A DNA stretch of 9,391 bases from Gammaproteobacteria bacterium (GTDB lineage Bacteria > Pseudomonadota > Gammaproteobacteria > Arenicellales > Arenicellaceae). Below are positions 7,041-9,391 of this stretch, piece after piece. The stretch spans positions 1-9,391 of the forward strand of contig DNHK01000228.1 in NCBI GenBank assembly GCA_003485905.1. Reading direction: 5' to 3'. The position numbers and the translations under genes are program-made. Within the stretch, counting starts at the first letter, position 1; every line of letters starts with the position of its first letter. Under the pieces are notes generated by a model. That model ran no database searches. It was not told the DNA's origin and saw only the letters and a program-made list of their open reading frames with translations.

Positions 7041-7847
7041 TTATTTTGGTAATAGAAGTTTGAGTTCGTCTTGGCTAAAACCTGCTTTTATGCGTCCCTC
7101 TTTATTAAACGGCCCTCGAAGCTCGCCGTGCATATACTGTTTGATTAGCTCGCGAAACGTACTGTCCGCCGGTAAATCGCGTTTTTGGCAAAAATATTGA
7201 TACCATTTACTGCCTATCGAGACGTGCTCTATTTCCTCCTGATAGATGAGCTCAAGTATTTTTGCGGGCTCTTTATCTCCGCAGCGTGTTAATCCTTCTA
7301 TCATTGGGGGGCTGACGTCCAGCCCTCTTGCCTCCATGACCCTTGGGACAAGAGCCATCCGCACCAAAATATCGTGATCAGTGTGCACCGCCATATCCCA
7401 TAGTCCATTGTGCGCGGGTAGATCGCCGTAATTCAGGTTATGTGCATTCAGATATCCGCACACAAGCTCAAAGTGGCGGGTTTCATCGCCGGCTACGTTT
7501 ACCCAGTCATCATAGTATTGTTTAGGTTGACCAGTAAATCGGTACACGGCGTCCCACGCCAAGTTGATAGCGTTAAATTCTATGTGTGCAACGGCGTGCA
7601 TCAGACTTAAGCGTCCATGCTCGGTGCCGAGGCCGCGGCGTTTAAGTTCGCGCGGGTGCACTAGTTGCGGCCTTGTCGGCCTACCAGGATTAACCAAACG
7701 GGAAGGCTTGAAAGTCTTGTCTAAAAAGGTTTCATTCTCACGCCAGGCCCGTTTTGTAGTTTGGCTGAGTGTACATTTGAGCTTAACGGTGTCTGCTGTT
7801 AAAACCTTGTAGGCAAGTTGATGCAAGTTATCAGCAGACGCGATCAT
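7041..7847 (-). CDS. DUF455-type ferritin-like protein, function unknown
   Basis: The 268-residue product matches the uncharacterised ferritin-like family known as DUF455 (COG2833). Candidate metal ligands lie in predicted helices: H84, H88 and E90 (in HAVAHIEF), the ExxH pair E122/H125 (in DETRHF), E172 (in RVMEARGLDV) and the ExxH pair E205/H208 (in EEIEHV). This arrangement suggests a di-metal, probably diiron, four-helix bundle; metal binding is inferred. Other family blocks are NYGDLPAHNGLW (139-150) and the C-terminal GPFNKEGRIKAGF (245-257). There is no signal peptide, so it is likely cytoplasmic. The chosen ATG overlaps the prmC stop as ATGA, indicating translational coupling. A TTG at 7862 would add five residues but is less attractive. 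The reaction is unknown; the tRNA hydroxylase MiaE is a known diiron ferritin-like enzyme, but I see no reason to call this MiaE. Confidence 0.88.
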   Translation of the reverse strand: MIASADNLHQLAYKVLTADTVKLKCTLSQTTKRAWRENETFLDKTFKPSRLVNPGRPTRPQLVHPRELKRRGLGTEHGRLSLMHAVAHIEFNAINLAWDAVYRFTGQPKQYYDDWVNVAGDETRHFELVCGYLNAHNLNYGDLPAHNGLWDMAVHTDHDILVRMALVPRVMEARGLDVSPPMIEGLTRCGDKEPAKILELIYQEEIEHVSIGSKWYQYFCQKRDLPADSTFRELIKQYMHGELRGPFNKEGRIKAGFSQDELKLLLPK

Positions 7848-8695
7848 CCAATAGAACCGCAACTAACCCGTTCAAGGCCAGCAATGTCACGATGGGTTGC
7901 GATGTCCTTGAATCCCGCATCGCTGAATAATTTTCGAACTGCAGCACCTTGCTCAAAACCATGTTCGACCAATAAATGACCTAATGGTTGCAGGTAAGCC
8001 TTGGATTGATTGACTATTTTATGTATATCATCGATACCTTCGGGCCCGGCGGTCAGGGCGTCAATGGGTTCAAACCGAAGGTCTCCTCGAGCGAGATGCG
8101 GATCGTCAGTGGCGATATACGGTGGGTTCGTAACAATAATACTAAAACGTTGCTCATCAAGCTGGCTAAACCAGTCGCTCTCAATAAATGTAATATTTGT
8201 GACCCCAATATTATCGGCGTTTCTACGGGCGACAGCCAGTGCGTCGACTGATACGTCTACAGCAATGATATCTGTTTGTGGCAGCTCATGAGCCAATGAA
8301 ATAGCGATTGCGCCACTGCCTGTGCCCAAATCCGCAATGGATTGTGATTCTGAGGTAAAAGCTTGCTCGGATACTATTTGCACGACGAGTTCTACCAAAA
8401 TTTCAGATTCCGGGCGTGGAATTAATACGCTGGGATTAACTTCGAAGTGATGCTCCCAAAAAGCGCGCTGACCAATAATGTAAGCTACCGGTTCTCCAGC
8501 ACTTCTGCGCTGTAGGTGCGCCCGAAATGCTAAAGTTTGTTCAGAGGTTATTAGCCTGTCTCCATGCGTGATAAGCCAAGCGGAGTTTTTACTTAATATT
8601 TGGCCAAGTAGTATTTCGCAATCTTCGGCAGCGGAAGGGCTCTGGTCTTTGAGTTGTATCTGACCTTCTCTTAGCAGTTCTTTTAGCTTGATCAA
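7844..8695 (-). CDS. prmC: Peptide chain release factor N5-glutamine methyltransferase
   Basis: PrmC uses S-adenosylmethionine to methylate the glutamine of the GGQ motif in RF1 and RF2, which speeds peptide release. The 283-residue protein has an N-terminal helical domain (about 1-85) that contacts the release factor, with GEPVAYIIG at 67-75. PRPESE at 93-98 is a slight variant of the usual PRPETE. The SAM-binding motif [10 protein letters not shown] lies at 122-131, and the catalytic NPPY at 190-193 positions the substrate glutamine. The start is a TTG overlapping the prfA stop by four bases (TTGA), and the gene's own TGA overlaps the next ATG, so three cistrons are chained by coupling. Lying directly after its substrate's gene is the classical arrangement. 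The rare start codon may hold PrmC below RF1 in amount. Confidence 0.96.
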   Translation of the reverse strand: MIKLKELLREGQIQLKDQSPSAAEDCEILLGQILSKNSAWLITHGDRLITSEQTLAFRAHLQRRSAGEPVAYIIGQRAFWEHHFEVNPSVLIPRPESEILVELVVQIVSEQAFTSESQSIADLGTGSGAIAISLAHELPQTDIIAVDVSVDALAVARRNADNIGVTNITFIESDWFSQLDEQRFSIIVTNPPYIATDDPHLARGDLRFEPIDALTAGPEGIDDIHKIVNQSKAYLQPLGHLLVEHGFEQGAAVRKLFSDAGFKDIATHRDIAGLERVSCGSIG

Positions 8696-9391
8696 GAGTC
8701 CGCTAAAGCCGCTAGCTGATCGGCTTGATATTCCGCGCTCAAAGGGCCTATAACCTGGCTTAAATCACCTTGCATAATGTCATCCAATTTATACAGGGTG
8801 AGGTTTATTCGGTGATCAGTTACTCGGCCTTGCGGGAAGTTATAGGTACGAATTCTTTCTGAGCGATCACCGCTGCCAACAAGATTCCGACGAGTCTCTG
8901 CTTCCTCGGCTTGCTGAGCATTCCGTTCCGCATCTAGTAAGCGCGATTTAAGCATCGACATCGCGCGTGCTTTATTTTTGTGTTGGGAGCGCTCATCTTG
9001 ACACTCCACAACCACGCCGGTGGCGAGATGGGTAAGCCGCACTGCAGAATCTGTTTTATTCACATGCTGCCCACCGGAGCCGGAAGCGCGGTACGTATCG
9101 ATCCGTATTTCACTTGGATTTATTTCCATTTCATCAGAAATTTCATCTGCTTCGGCCAAAATTGCAACCGTGCAGGCAGATGTGTGAATTCGACCTTGGG
9201 TTTCGGTTTCGGGTACACGTTGTACACGGTGCGCACCAGATTCAAATTTTAATTTGGAATAGGCTCCGCGACCTTCAATTCTGGAGATGATCTCTCGATA
9301 TCCACCGTGTTCGCCTTCACTTTTACTAAGCACTTCGACCTTCCATTTCTGGGATTCAGCATAAACGCTGTACATGCGAAACAGATCGCCA
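8692..9391 (-). CDS. prfA: Peptide chain release factor 1 (RF1), C-terminal part
   Basis: RF1 reads UAA and UAG stop codons in the ribosome and triggers peptide release. The frame is open to the window edge, giving 232 visible residues. Because the GGQ glutamine falls at visible residue 108 and is residue 235 in E. coli RF1 (360 aa), about 127 N-terminal residues lie outside. PET at visible residues 60-62, within [18 protein letters not shown], is the RF1-type PxT anticodon tripeptide (RF2 has SPF). GGQ at 9067-9075 lies in [10 protein letters not shown] and is the catalytic loop methylated by PrmC. The C-terminus has the usual [27 protein letters not shown] block (given here as landmarks [12 protein letters not shown] and [11 protein letters not shown]). 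It ends in TGA, overlapping the prmC start by four bases. hemA often lies upstream, but that is outside view. Confidence 0.97.
   Translation of the reverse strand, partial: GDLFRMYSVYAESQKWKVEVLSKSEGEHGGYREIISRIEGRGAYSKLKFESGAHRVQRVPETETQGRIHTSACTVAILAEADEISDEMEINPSEIRIDTYRASGSGGQHVNKTDSAVRLTHLATGVVVECQDERSQHKNKARAMSMLKSRLLDAERNAQQAEEAETRRNLVGSGDRSERIRTYNFPQGRVTDHRINLTLYKLDDIMQGDLSQVIGPLSAEYQADQLAALADS

Noticed and set aside
8010..8291. Plus-strand frame of 93 codons opposite prmC
   Set aside because: It is antisense to the SAM and NPPY regions of prmC, has low-complexity composition and no family resemblance.
1..9391. Defence system, mobile element, CRISPR array, tRNA or rRNA
   Set aside because: No transposase, integrase, direct-repeat array, attachment-site-like duplication or RNA gene signature was seen; the genes are conserved core functions with even composition.

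Overview
The window reads as ordinary chromosome from a gammaproteobacterium. The order priA - argS - SPOR-domain protein is the arrangement I know from pseudomonads and relatives. YcgL and TusE are gammaproteobacterial-type proteins, and prfA-prmC with a QmcA/NfeD pair fits the same group. Base composition looks moderate (roughly 45-50% G+C by eye), so a marine relative of the pseudomonads or cellvibrios is plausible, but the genus cannot be fixed from the sequence.

The left half (1 to about 5455) is read on the + strand. It holds priA (replication restart helicase), argS (arginyl-tRNA synthetase, for which I propose a TTG start and a promoter lying over the more obvious upstream ATG), a membrane-anchored SPOR-domain protein that probably binds septal peptidoglycan, then after a 126-base gap ycgL and tusE (sulfur relay for tRNA 2-thiouridine). 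The right half (5524 to the edge) is read on the - strand. Its first unit is prfA (RF1, 5' part outside the window), prmC (the methyltransferase that modifies RF1 and RF2) and a DUF455-type ferritin-like protein, joined by two 4-base stop/start overlaps. Its second unit is qmcA followed by a short nfeD gene with a perfect 9-base Shine-Dalgarno sequence. The two halves converge in a 68-base spacer between tusE and nfeD.

Functionally this is mostly information processing: replication restart, tRNA charging, tRNA thiolation and translation termination, plus two envelope modules (SPOR; SPFH/NfeD). All genes look intact except prfA, which is cut by the window edge, and possibly the extreme 5' end of priA. 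I see no mobile element, CRISPR array, tRNA or rRNA gene, and no convincing undescribed multi-gene system. The most interesting items are the uncharacterised ferritin-like protein translationally coupled to prmC, the argS start/promoter conflict, the SPOR gene's two competing starts, and the unusual concentration of non-ATG starts. No gene-free stretch exceeds 300 bases; the longest is 146 bases (6895-7040).
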